From Monosporascus cannonballus (lineage: Eukaryota > Ascomycota > Sordariomycetes > Xylariales), in assembly GCA_004154925.1 (NCBI GenBank), contig QJNS01000284.1:1-64000 (forward strand): 64,000 bases of DNA. Direction: 5' to 3'. This document shows positions 24,000 to 37,400 of this stretch, piece after piece (positions within the stretch are counted from its first letter, which is position 1; each line of letters starts with the position of its first letter). The notes below the pieces were generated by a model that was not told where the DNA came from, ran no database searches, and saw only the letters and a program-made list of their open reading frames with translations. Position numbers and translations under genes: made by a program.

Positions 24000-26900
24000 G
24001 GTATTAATTGTTATAACTCTTAAAGCCATAGTTATCCATTTTATCTTTTTTCCGGCGATTAAATTTTCCTAATTAATTAATTTTTTCTTTAAAAATTTTT
24101 GTAAAACGTTTTTTCGTTAATCAAAAATTTCCGTAATATTTATTAATCTTAATTAATTTTTAAAATATTGAAAAGGTTTACGTAATAAAGTTTTTATTAA
24201 ACCGGTAATTAATATATTGTCCGTAAGTATATAATTTACTTTAATTAAGTCCTTTTTTACGGCTTATTATAATTAATAATTATATATATTTATATGTTAT
24301 AAATTTGTTATTAAAAAAGTAATATTGGCGTTAATAAACCGTATAATTTATTAATTATCGTATTATATATTTAACGGTTTTACATCCAAAATAATTTTTA
24401 ATTTTTTAATAAATTAAAATTAAATATAATTTCCTTTATAATTTATATAAAAATAATAATTTCGTTTTTATCATAAAAATAATTATTATATTTTGCTTAT
24501 TCGGCCATTATTTTATTATTTTTTTAAATAATTTTATAATATAAATTTAAAAACCTTTTTAATCGATTATATTATCTAGAAAAAAAGCGTTATTTTAGAT
24601 ATCCAATAAATGCTTACCCTCGAACTATAACGCCAACAATTCAATTCTAATTAAATATAATATAATTCGGTAGGTAATTTTATAATATATGTTACTAAGG
24701 TTCAAATTAAATCGAGCAAATCGAGATATTGTAAAAAATATATCGGATTAGGTATTAATTGTTATAAAAAAATAAAACCGATTTTTTTAAATATTTATTA
24801 ACAAAGCCTAAATAAACCAAATTAAAATTTAGCAATAACTTAATACCAATTATAAATATTTTCGGAAAATTATTTAAACTTTTTTTAAATATTAAATTAA
24901 TTAATTTATTTATAAAATAAAATTAAAATAACCAGATTTTCTTATTAAGTTTATTTTTAATTATTTTAATATCAAAAAACCATTATAAATCCTAACCTTT
25001 TATTAAAATATACTGTTTTTATAATTATTAAATTAATCAATCGACGAAATTTTAATATTTTTCGCAATATATTATAATAATATTATCCATGAAAAATAAA
25101 TACTCTTTAATAAATAAAATAATAAGGTTGGTAAAAAACAGCACTAAATCTTAATTTTTTAAATATTTTAATAAAATCTTTTTATTATAATAAAAGTAAT
25201 TCCATTAATCCGGATAATATTTTCTTAATTAAGAAAATATTATAACGTTACGGATATTTTAAAAATATCTTTATATAAATTTTGTAAAATAAATTAGCAT
25301 TTATAAAGGCGTTTATCGCGTTATATTACTTAAGCTTTAAGTTAAACCTAATCGCAATAATAATTAAAGCTTAAAATAACCTTTTAGCAAAAATAATTAC
25401 GTATATATTACCATATATAAATTCAAGTTATTAATCGTTTTAAACCATAAAACGAACCTTATATTTTTTAAAATTAACCATATTTATTAAATTTATAAAT
25501 ATATATCTATATATATTTTAAAATTTATTTACTTTTAATAAAAAACTAATTAATAACTTTCTAAAATCGCATTTTTATAGCTTTATAAATAAACCTTTTC
25601 GGCTTTACGGAATATCTCCCTTAATAGATATATACTTAATATTTTATGGCTTTGCGATAATAACGATAAATTACGTTTATGTACCCGGTTTTATAATCTA
25701 AATACTTTCTTATATGCCAAGGTATTATTATTTTTCCGATTAAGGTAATATGTATTTTGGGTAATTAACTTTCTTAAATTTTCGTAACTTACCGGCCGGT
25801 TATCGTACGTACTTATAGAAAAAGCTAAACGTCCTATATTAAATACGGCTTCCCATACCTTATATTCGTTTCGGATAACACCTTTTTAATACGGAATATA
25901 CGAGAAGCTTACGTTTACAACTCGTAAAATACCTTCGTTTACTACCGTTATTCTGGGTTGAACAATATAAGGGAAACCTAAAACTACTTTTGCTTTTTCC
26001 GTTAATATAATAATTATAATAATTATTAAGGTAAACTTTACTGGCGGTAATAATCCAAAAAACGGAAATAATTCGAATATAACGGTTATATAAGGATAAT
26101 TAATCTTTTACGAACAAACTTATTTTTCCCTATTCTGTGCGTATTTTAGGTTAATATCTTTTTAAAGCCATTTTTCCTGTTTAGCCGATAATTAAGTTAT
26201 TCTATTTAAGTCTTTATTTTTTTATATATAAATTAAATAGTTATTATTTTAATTAGGTATTTTTATTTATCAGAATCGTTTTTGTACTTTTTTTATAATA
26301 TATAAAAAGTTATTTTTTAAATTCTTAATATTACTTAAAACGGTAATTTTTTCGTTAAACTATGTATTTCAAATAATAATTTTATTAATTGATAAATTCC
26401 AAATTTCGTAAATATTCGTAAGTCGGTAATTAACGAAATAACCAATTTACATTTTAAGATTTAATTTTTAAAAAGTTTATTTTTTTATAACGGTAATTAT
26501 TATAATATAAGTTATATAGCCGTATATTAGTAAATAAACTTATTAAAACTTTCGATTAAATATTATAACACCGTTTTTATACGCCAGGTAAATATAATAA
26601 ACTATATCTGGATTTTGTCCCAAACATATATATTTAAGAATACGGTTATATAAATATATTACCGTTTTTAAAATATATATAAATAAGAACGAAAATAATT
26701 TAATATTATTTCGCAGTATAATTATTTCTTTCTTAATTATATCCCTTAAATATTTTGTACGCTCGTTTTAAATCTGGGTATATAATATTAAAAGTTTAAG
26801 TTTAATATTAAAAAGAAATATTTAAAATATATTTAGAAATTAATAAATTTTTAAGATTTTGTTATTGTATTCGATTATTTATAAAAAAAACTTATTTTAA

Positions 26901-29060
26901 TTTTTTAAGATTTTTAGGAGGTATTAAAACGTTATAATTAATATATTTTGTTTTCGGGTTTTAAAGTAAATATTCCAGACAAAACCTAAGTATTTATCGG
27001 TGGCAAATATAATATATTTATATTTTTCAAGGATTCTTTTAAAATTTATAAAATCGATAACGATTTTTTATTTTAATCGGGATATTTTTTTTAATTTGCG
27101 GCATATTAATCTTCTAGTTTTCGCCTTATTATATATTTGGTATTCGATTATTGTAAAACCCTTTAAGGGGATTGTTTTCGTATAGGACTGTAATTAAATG
27201 ATTATTTCGGATCTTAGATGTTTTAATTTTAGGTATTATATAATGTTATTACCGGTTCATAATAATTTTGCTATTTACGAATTAACGTTTTGTTTATAAA
27301 TTATTAAAATTATATATGTAATTATTATATTAATATTTTCGATAACGAATTAATTAAATTTATTTATTAACGTAATAATTACTTAATTATATTTATTTTA
27401 CATAAAACTTTTAATTTTTCGGTTATTTTAGTAATAACCCTTTTTCCGGAATTGCCGAAAAGATATTAGGTTATATACCCAACTTTCGCAATATATTACG
27501 TTATATAAACATAACGCTTTTATACTGCTAAGGTTTCGAAAAACTATATCAATTTTTCCGTACCCTTTAATCGGAATAAAGCTATTATTTACGTATATCT
27601 TATTACTTTATACGGTAAATTTAAAATTTAAAAATTTGTTAATTAAGTTAAAAATATATATCGTAAACCTTAAATCTAAAATAATTAAATTTTTTAAAAA
27701 GTAAAATAAAATATTTATAACCTTATACCAATTAATAATTAAAAAAAATATATTAATATTTATCGTACCCTTTTTAAGAATTAATTTATCTTTTATATAA
27801 TAAGTTTTTCTATAATTTTCGATAAGTAATCGATTTTTTCCTTTAAAACCTAATCGGCGGAAATTCGTTTTTAAACATATATTATCACCTTATCGTTAAA
27901 AAGGAAACCTTTTGGGGCTTTTTTAAAAAATATATAATAATAATGAAATAATATATAATAATTAATTAAGTACGTTTTATAACGGATACCTTGTACGTTT
28001 AATTTTTAACGCCTTTACTTATTAACGTTTTGGTCCGTATAAGAACCTTTACGGTTACCTTATTTCGACTTACGGCTTAAAGTTTTTCTTTATAATTAAG
28101 GGTTAATATTCCTAGGATTTTCCTAATTAAGATTATCCTAATTAATAAAACTTATAAATATCCCGTAAAACGTTAAAAACGTTACCTTAATATTTCGTAA
28201 TATAAATATAAGATGGGCTATAGCCTAATAATCCAAAAGGTTAACTGCCATTTTGTAGAAACTGATCGTACTATTATCGATTTCGGCTTTTGTTACTATT
28301 TAAAAAGTAATAATTTATATCCCAATTATAAGGGCTAATATTATGCACCAATCGTTAACTTATATAATTATCGTTTTCGTTTCTGGAACACCATATTATT
28401 ATCCTAAAATTATAATTTTTTGTTATTTTACGATCCATTTATCTAATTTCTTACCAGATTTCGAAACTTACTTTAACGTTTCGCAATATTTTCGTTAAAT
28501 ATTAATCAGAAATCTGCTATTATATACTTTGCCGGATTCGCCCAAACTGGCATATTACTTTTATAAGTTTTTTCCTAAAAAAAAACTATTTTTTTAATCG
28601 CTAAAAATACCGATTCTAAAACCCATTTCGTGAAGTTGTTAATATTTTTGCAAAAGGTATCATATGTCCAATCCTTATAAATATACGCCGTAAAGTCCTA
28701 ATTATCGATTTATTTACTTTCGGTCCTCATCTTAAAGGTATTTATTAAGTAATTAATATAATCGATTTTTTCAGTAACTTCTCCGATAAATATAAATATA
28801 AACGAAAAACCGTTGGGGATATTAGTTCGTATCGTATGGCGGATTCGTTTTTTTCGGTAAAAAGCTATATTAGATTTTATAAATCTAATAGGCCATTAAA
28901 GGTTTTGATCAGGATCAATATTATCCCAAATATTGAACGCGTATATTTTAAATTGGAATTCGCCTTTAAAACGATCCCAATCCTTACGTCCCTTATAAAT
29001 AACGGAGGACGTTAACAGTACGGTCGCCATTATTATTATTGGCGTATTTCGTTGCCTCAT
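24000..29060 (-). pseudogene. E5 Copia polyprotein relic
   Basis: The 5' end on the minus strand is readable: from the ATG at 29058-29060 or 29028-29030 it gives VIYKGRKDWDRFKGEF and NIWDNIDPDQN, the typical Copia Gag start. Near the 3' end, RNase H motifs are visible: IELLALxFEGKHLLD at about 24570-24660 (the TEAE-like block) and DNILITGLIKTLLRKPFQ at about 24160-24225, matching the usual ADGLTK terminal motif with RIP changes. Integrase and RT are expected between these, but I could not read them confidently. About 5 kb is the usual length. Stops are frequent, so it is inactive. Confidence 0.82.
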
Positions 29061-29083
29061 CGTGATCAGGACCCCATTTTGGA

Positions 29084-29128
29084 GGTTGTGGCTGCGCCTG
29101 CGGCGCAACAGGCGTAACCACAGCTATA
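29084..29128. other. Hairpin in the Copia leader
   Basis: The arms GTTGTGGCTGCGCCTG and CAGGCGTAACCACAGC pair with few mismatches around a short loop. It lies between the primer-binding site and the Gag start. This leader is among the least RIPed sequence in the element. It may be a packaging or dimerisation structure, but that is inference. Confidence 0.45.
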
Positions 29129-29147
29129 ACTTTTGATCAAGAAATAT

Positions 29148-29161
29148 CTGTCAGGGGTCCA
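29148..29161 (-). promoter_or_regulatory. Putative E5 primer-binding site
   Basis: On the minus strand it reads TGGACCCCTGACAG, beginning with the TGG complementary to a tRNA CCA end, three bases from the LTR end (CTGATA). The tRNA was not identified. The site marks where the 5' LTR originally adjoined. Confidence 0.6.
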
Positions 29162-29170
29162 ATATATCAG

Positions 29171-29899
29171 CTAAACTCCTTTAAAAATAATACCCACAAA
29201 AATAACAAAACCTCCAAAATAAGGCCTAATAATAAATTGTGATTTTTTTGTTCCGTTTAGTACGCTTTTATATAAATTCGCAAAAATTATTAATATTAAT
29301 TTTGGCAATATATATTAATTACGAAATTATTAATATTTTAATTTATATAATTTAATGCAAAATTAAGATTTTTATTTTTTAATATCATAATAATTTTAAT
29401 TAATATAAAATAAAAATTATTATATTAAAAAAATAACTTAAAATCTTAAATAATATATATTATAATTTTTTACCTTTTTTAAGTTAATATAATAATAATA
29501 TAATTTTATAAGCCAAAATAATAATATATAAAATTTAATATTATCCGTAATAAATTTTAAAATATATTTTTTTCTTAATTAACTAAATACGGGTAATATA
29601 TTTAAAGATTTAAAATAAATATTTTAAACTTTTAAGCATTTAATTTTTCAAAATAATATATTTATATTTATCCAATATTTTTACCGGTTTTTTACCAATA
29701 TAAACGTAATTAACTTATATATTAATATTATATATATAATTAATAACTTTATAAAAACTTTACGCCGTCAGTTTATTCGCCTTATATTAAACGTTATATT
29801 TAATAAATAAAGCCGTATTTTACGGAAAAAATAAATCGATATGGTATATAATCTGGTTTTCGAAAAACTTAATATTTTTTTCGTTATTAAAATAAATTT
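29171..29899. other. Left end of inserted block
   Basis: Very AT-rich. It should contain the helicase P-loop (motif I) if the helicase relic is complete, but none could be recognised. No terminal repeat found. Confidence 0.35.
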
Positions 29900-31560
29900 T
29901 AATTTTTTTTAATTATTTAAATATTTTTATTAATAATTAATTTAATTATTATCCAAATTATATTATTAATTAAATTAACAAAGGAATAATAAGTTTTTAT
30001 ATTAATAATTTTAAATTTTACTTTTATTTTAATATTTGCAAATACGAAAAAATTTAATCCAAAAATATTTAACGGTATATTTACCAAATAATATAATTAT
30101 ATTATTTTTAATTTTGAATAAATATTAAATAATTAATTCCAAATTATTATTTTAAATTTTGTTTTTAAACGATAATATAGTTTAATTATTATTAACGAAA
30201 TATATTTATTATTAAAATAAAAAATTTTCGGGCTTAAATATATTAATATTTATAATTTACGCTTTATTTTTTTTATTTATATATATTAATTTACGTATAT
30301 AATAATTATTAATAATATTATAAAAATAATTATGAAATATGGCTGTTTTCGTTAAATTGGCGGCTTAATTAAATATAATTATAAAGTAAAAATCCGGCAT
30401 TTTAATATTAATCGTTCCGAAATTGATATTATTATTTTTCTTATATTTAAAGGTTAACGTTCGAATTAAAATATTTAAATTTTTTAATAATTAATATATT
30501 CGGGTTATTAAATAATATTTTTTTAATTTAATTTAATAATTTACGTTTTATTATTAAAATTATTATTTATATTAATAATAAGGCGAAAATTATAAATATT
30601 TATAATTATTTAATTAGAATTATAATAAACCGGGGGTATTTATTAAAGGTTATAAAAAATATTATTAAGTTTTATAATTCCGAAATATTTTACGGATATT
30701 TAATTAATATATGTAATAATTTAAAATAATTAAATAATTTTATCCGTACCGTCGTATTTATTATTATTTTTAAATTAAATTTAGATATTCCGGATCTTAA
30801 TTAAATAATATAATAAAATATATCGTAAAATTTTCCGATTAAAAATTTATAATAATAATTCGGTTAAACGATTCGTAATTATAAATAATTAAATATAATT
30901 AATTATAAATAAATTATATTATTTATGCCTTATTGAATATTTAATAAATATAAAATTAAATTATTTATTTTTAAAAAAATTAAAATAACAAAAATAATTT
31001 AAGTTTCGTAAGCCAAAAACCATATTATTTATAAAAATATAAAAATTATAATAAAACATAATATAACGGATTTAAATAATAAAAAAATAATACGTAATTT
31101 ATTATAAATAATTTGGATTAAAACGAAATAATTATCGAATTTTAATTTTAATTTTTGGCCGGTTAAAATATTATCCGTAAATTTCCGAAATAAAATAATT
31201 TTAATATATAATACCGGAAAAAAATAAGGCCTTAATAATATGCGTTATTTAACGGCAAATATATACGTAAAACGGTTTTGGCATATTTAAAAAAAACGAA
31301 ATTATTATATTAAAAAAAACCGTAATAACTTAATTCCGGCTGAACTTTATTATAATATATATATATTTAATTTCTTTTATATATTTAAACTTTTAAATTC
31401 GAAAATATTTGCGTAAAAATAAATATAAGCCGGTTCGATAAAGGTAATTAGTTAGGAAAAAAATAAAATCTTAATATAAACGACGGACGAACGAATTATT
31501 TTTTACGCAGTTATTTCCGTTTAATAATAAAAAGGCAAAATAAATATTTATTTTTATTAA
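29900..31560 (+). pseudogene. RecQ-like SF2 helicase relic
   Basis: On the plus strand, IIINEIYLLL at about 30180-30212 fits a RIPed DEAH/DECH box (motif II). The C-terminal helicase half follows: IIIYINNKAKIINIYNYLI at about 30563-30620 resembles the motif IV strand of RecQ proteins, then FIIIFKLNLDIPDL at about 30757-30799 (motif V), and a QxxQRxGRxxR-like stretch at about 30850-30885 (motif VI). Stops are nearly all TAA at plausible Gln or Trp positions. Motif I was not found. RecQ-like helicases of this kind occur in fungal telomere-linked helicase genes, but I cannot assign it to that group with certainty. Confidence 0.5.
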
Positions 31561-33359
31561 ATTCAAATAATTTATATTTAATAAATTTTTAAATAAATTA
31601 AATAAAATTAAAGATTTATATTTAATTTAAAATATAATTAAATTAATTAAGGCGGTTCCTAATTTTAATAAATAATAATATTAAGATATTTTGAAAAACC
31701 GTTTATTTTCTGTATTATATATAATATGCGAAAAAGCTATACTTTCGATTTTACAAAAAATATAAGTAATTTTTCGTAAATAACGGAATTTGCTTAATCG
31801 GAAATAACGGTATTATATCCTTATGCCGTAAACCGATCCATATAAATTACGGATTATTATTACGTTATAAACTTAATAAATATCGGAAAAAATTATAAGG
31901 CCGCCTTAAATTACGTCCCGTCCTAATTAAAATATACCGTATATAATTATTCGGTTTAAATTAATAATTAACGGTTTAACGGTAATCTTAATAATTCAAA
32001 TATTAAATCGGCATATAGTTTATACGCTTTTACAACTTAAAATCGTAATTTCGGTTATGGTAATACTTATATTTATACGCGTAATTCGTAAGGTATTAAA
32101 TAATCTTAATTAGGAATTTACTTTATCCCCTTTATTTATTATGTCGGCGCAAAACTTATTATTTTTAAATATTTTTAACTTTTTAATCTTATTTTTATTA
32201 TTATATCCATATTCGTATAATTCGTTTACTTTTATATCGTTACCGGAATTGCCGGCGTTGCCAAAACGTAATAATTTGCAATTTAACATTATAAATAATA
32301 TATCGGAAAAAAATCAAAATAATAATTTTTATCGAAATTAAAAAGTTATACGTTAAAAATAAATGGTATTTATCGGATAATAATATTAGTAATAAATTAA
32401 AGGATAATTACGATATTAGGTTAAAAAGCAAAAAACGAAATTCCGCCGGTTTTAATTAAGGCCGATAACAAAAAACGCGTTTAATTTTAACGTAACGTTA
32501 CGGTTATAAAACGTAATAATTATAAATATTTATATAATATTAATAAAAACTATTAATATATTATTTACTTATTAAATTTATTATTTTTATTAATTTTTAA
32601 TTGGTTAAATTTTATACAGAATATTAATTCGTCCTGATCCGGATTAATTATATGCCGTAATAAATATGTAATAAATTTTTTTAATTAAAAAATTAACAAA
32701 ATTTTATATTACGTAATTCTAATTATAATATATTGCGGTTATTAGCAAATTATCCTTTTAATTTTTAATCCGTAATTTATAATGCCGAATTAAAATTTTC
32801 TAAATCTTATTTTTTTAATTTCTTTTTCGAATTTGTTATATTAATTTTTGAAATATTTTTATCCCTTTTAACTTTCAAGGTATTTTGGTTCGGGTCGAAT
32901 AATTAGGATAAATAATTAATTATACGGATAAATAAATAATATAAATAATTTTTCGTTAATATAAAAAAAGTTATTTTTTATTATTAATATAGTTATTCCG
33001 GCGTCCGCTTTTTTTAAATACTAATTCGAAATATTTAAAATCCCGGATTTATAATAAATCCTTATTAATTACATTTTATAAGCTTATTCTTTTGCAATTA
33101 GAATTAATATCTGTCGATATACGATTTTAATTAGTATTTTTCGAAGCCGCCCGTATATTTTATTATTATTTTGTTGGAAATTTTGGTAATTATTTCTTTT
33201 TCGAATTAGGGTTTTTTAATTCCCTTAATAAAGCTCGACGGCCGGATCTAGTTTTTTTTCCCTTACCGCGTTTTCCCTTTGTCGGCATAACTAAGTCCCC
33301 GGCTAGTTTTAAGGATTCCTTTGTTTTTTCCCTTGCTGGTTCTAGGAATTCCTTTGTAT
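31561..33359. other. Coding-like RIPed sequence, strand unresolved
   Basis: A plus-strand open frame (MSAQNLLFLNIFNF..., 32141-32341) continues in frame far downstream with only TAA stops, but the minus strand is equally open. At 33060-33330 the sequence is less RIPed, and on the minus strand gives a basic peptide including KGKRGKGKKTRSGRRALL. I do not recognise either reading. Both strands reading open in RIPed DNA is expected by chance, so neither is called. Confidence 0.3.
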
Positions 33360-34202
33360 TAAAATTTTATATAAATATAGTAATAGTCGGATATTCCGGA
33401 TAACCGCCGAAATCCTTAGTATTAATACCGAATATACCGCGGTACCTCAGAATCCAATTTTTGTATAAAACTATTTACTTAATAATTAATTACGTATAAT
33501 TACGAATTTTCTTTTCGTTTACTATTATGAAAATAACGTTTATATAATATATACTATAGGATATATCGCGGTTTTATATTTTTTTTTAATTAAAATCATA
33601 AGATTATTATACCTTTAATATTATTTATATTATGTAAATTATTATAAATTATAAATTCCCGAAAATGATTAACGGTACGAATTATATGGTTTTTTAAAAA
33701 TATACGCCGGTTAAATCTGTAATATAAAGAATGTTTATTTTGCGGTTTTAAAGATTTATTATTTAATAATCCTTATTATTCGTATTAATAATTTTATTAT
33801 TATATTTTAATATAAAAAAAACGAATAATATTATATATTATTTAATAAATTTTTTAAGGTTTAATAAAAATAAAATTTAAATGTTGTTAAAATATATAAA
33901 TATATTTTTTTTAACTTTTTATAAGTTATGTATATGTAATCGAAATCCCGGAATATTTATTTATATATTATTCCGATATTATCGTAAGTAAAATATACGT
34001 TAATATATATATAACGGTAAATAACTTACGTTTTTTGGTATATAATAATAAAATTTATTTTATAAAAACTTTACGGTATTAATATTTTATTAAATAATCG
34101 TTTGGCTTAAAGAAAACTTATTTTGTAAATTGGGGCAAAGTTTAAAAAACAGTATATATACCAAAAAATAAAATACGGAAAATAACGCCGTAATTGATAT
34201 AA
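33360..34202 (+). pseudogene. Possible N-terminal part of a telomere-linked-helicase-like gene
   Basis: One plus-strand frame stays open apart from TAA codons and reads ILSINTEYTAVPQNPIFV, then FVYYYENNVYIIYTIGYIAV and RLLYLQYYLYYVNYYKLQIP. After undoing Cys/His-to-Tyr changes this resembles the conserved block upstream of the helicase domain in fungal RecQ/TLH-type proteins (a GxPARxTE motif, then IFxEDG and YHK segments), recalled from family knowledge and not verified. It would belong to a second copy downstream of the helicase relic. The frame appears to continue past the E6 insertion at 41637. Confidence 0.32.
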
Positions 34203-34207
34203 TTTGT

Positions 34208-34413
34208 TGTAAGATAATGGACAGCTGTGAACTGGGTGAGGTAATCTCCGACCAATCGTAAAGCAGATTTTAAAAAGTGAATGTATTAGGTTATTTCTAT
34301 CTGGCGTTTCTTATTAGCTGCCAGATAATGGATTTATATTAATAAGTGGGTCGGTGGCTGATCGGTAACTGGTCGGTTACCAGCCTTATCCTTATAAAGG
34401 CTATATTCTTATA
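34208..34413 (-). repeat. E6 3' LTR
   Basis: Starts TGTAAGATAATGGAC and ends TCTTATA. It contains GGTCGGTGGCTGATCGG and GGTCGGTTACCAG, short overlapping repeats also present in the right copy. Confidence 0.92.
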
Positions 34414-37400
34414 ATTATTTCCCTTTTTTAAGTTATTAATCCTTATTAATATTATTATTAATTTAATATAACGCGTTTTGTAAATCTAATTATGTATATT
34501 TGCCGATAATTTACCGTTATATTATGTTATAAATGGTTGCCGTAATAATAAATACGTACCATATTGCGTAATTAATTATATTCCGCCCAGTTCCTTATTA
34601 TAATCCGTTTTTAACCCTACCTTATTTACCTTTTTTTTTTTTTTTCCCTTTCGCGCCTATATTTCCATTTTTTTTACGTACGCGTTCCGTTCGGTTTTGC
34701 CTTTTTCTTTATTTTTTTTCGCTTTTTCCATTTATTCTGCATATTATCTCCGTTCGTTATATCTTTTTTTCGTAAAAAGTTCCAAAAAAATAATACTTTG
34801 ATATTAAGGAGGACTGGGATTTTTTCTAGCGTTATCCTTTTAATGCCGATGATAAAATAGATATTAATTATATTATAGGCCGCAATAAGCCGTATTATGT
34901 TTACGTAATATAACGTTATTTCGATTACCGTACGGTTTACGTTTAAATTCCGGATACCTTAAATTACGTTATAACCAATTATTATTATAAGATTTTTCGT
35001 ACGGTAAATAATTATTCTTAATATTATTAATATTATTATTTGATTTCCGTTTAAATTCCGATCGTTCTTAAAGGTACCGCCTAAACGGTTTTTTAATTCG
35101 GCACCGATAATTAGGAGTTAATCGACGAATTCGAGAAAATTCGTATTACGGGTACCTAATACGAACATTCCAACGTAATTACGGTCGGTCGTCGATTCGA
35201 CATCCTTTGCAAAACTGAGCTCGCCCTTAATACGGTTATTATTAAGGAATATCGTTTTTTTAATATAACTAAGGTTAATTTCCGATCGTCCGTTATAACT
35301 GCGGAAATCCAGTTTTAATACTGTTTTATAGGTTTGCAAATTTAAATTCTTTTTATAAATATTACGGTCCTTTTTTTATTATTCCATAATTAATTTCCGA
35401 TTAAGTACAATTTTAAGGTACCCCCATAAATAAAATAATTTTCGAAAGCCGTTATATCATTATATTCCTTACTTATAAGCATTTTCCATCCGTTTTCCAA
35501 TACTTTAATAAAATTTTGATACTTATTAAAAATTATAATTAAAAAACGGCTTTACCCAGCAAAACTATTACCAAACCTAAATACGTTAAGCGTTTTAAGA
35601 ACGGCGCCTTATTTCCGATTAATAACAAATTGTATTCCGGTTATTTAAATCTTACTTTTCGTAAAAAATAAAATATTCTTAAATTTTTTCCGGGTTTTAC
35701 GCCTAATAAATTTAATAAATATGCCCGTTTTTTGCTATCGTATATTTTCCGATTACTCTCCGATATTCTTATATTAATTTCCTTAATATATTTACCAAAA
35801 ATTAATTAACGTAAAACTTAATAATTAAACGCGAAATTTTATTTTCGAAATAAAAATTTAATTTTTTTTACGTTATTTATAAATTTCCAGTTAATATATG
35901 ATAAAGTAATTATTTGTTAAAAGTTTAAAAATAATTATGTAATTAAATAATACTTTAATATTAATATTTTAATTCTATTTAAAATTATTTTTTGTAATTT
36001 TTGTAATTATTAAGTAATTAATTTCTGATTAGGTTATTATTACTTTACGGTTTTTGGGTCGTTCTATATCTTATATACGTATTTAACTTTTTTTTCGTAA
36101 CGTTATAATATTTTAAATACGTATTCGAAATATTTTCGGGGCTTCTACGTATTGTATTCGGCAGGCCAGTTTTCCCATTTAATTAGGTATTTGCGTTACC
36201 TCCGGTTAGCTTAATAACGGACGATATCCTTTATTACCTATTTTTCTTATTCCTTTATCAGGTCTGGCAACGCCATCTGGACGTCGTCCGGTTTCCAATT
36301 ATGCCATAGTTTTAATAAGGATACTGGAAATATATTATGTATCCGTTAATATTTAAAAAAAAGGATTATTTTGTACATTTAGGAACCTATTTACTTTTTA
36401 GTTAAAACTCGGATGTAAATAAATATAAACTTTTTATTTTTAAATTTAAAGTTTTTAATCGATAAATTTACTTATTATTTTAATTAAAATTTTATAAACG
36501 TATAACGTTAATTATAATATTTCTTCTAGGTTGCCGTTATTTTTTTCTAATATTCGTATATTATTTGACAAATAACCGCCATTTTTTTAAAACGCCTTTT
36601 AATTCCTTATACCTATTTTTTAAACCTTTATAAAAAATATTTTATTATTTTTAAATATTATTTATATAAAGTTTCGAACGGAAAACGGCTAATAAACGCA
36701 TTTTGCGTATTATTATATATAAATCCCGTATTTTATAATAATTTTATCCTATTATCTTAATATTTATTAACGTAATTACGGAAGTAATATTTTAAGATTT
36801 AATAAATACGTTCCATTTACTTATTAATTTACAAATAATAAATAATCGATATTCGCCATTTTACATCTTATTTTTTGTAAAATTTTGCCCAGAATTAATT
36901 CGTTAATAACTTATTTTTATCGTTAATAATTCCGGTTGGCGTACCGAATTTATACTTAACCTTGTCGTAAAATAATCGGGCTAATTCGGTTACAATTAAG
37001 GTTTTAACCATAAGAATAAATAATCCTAATTTCGTAAAACGGTCGACGATCACTAAAATTACGTCGTACTTTAGCCCGTTTAAACCTAGGCTTTTGGGAA
37101 ATCCCGTAATAAAATCTAACGAAATTTCTTGAAAAAGTTACTTAAGTAATGGCAAAGGCTATAATTATCTATATAATTTATGGCATAACTTTATTATACC
37201 CTGGTAATTCGGATATTGCTTAATATATATTCGAATATCGTTCGCCATATTTTCCCAGTAAAACTTTTTAATTATTAATTTTAACGTACGGATATATCTT
37301 ATATATTTTGCCCTTAAATTATTATGGTATTAATTAATTAATTATTTTTATAAAACGCCTTATAATAAAATTACGAATTTATTTCGATAATATAAAACCT

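Noticed and set aside
31950..34200. Minus-strand gene across 31950-34200
   Set aside because: A long minus frame with only TAA stops exists, but the plus strand is also open and gives better family resemblance at 33360-34202; two-strand openness is common in RIPed DNA.
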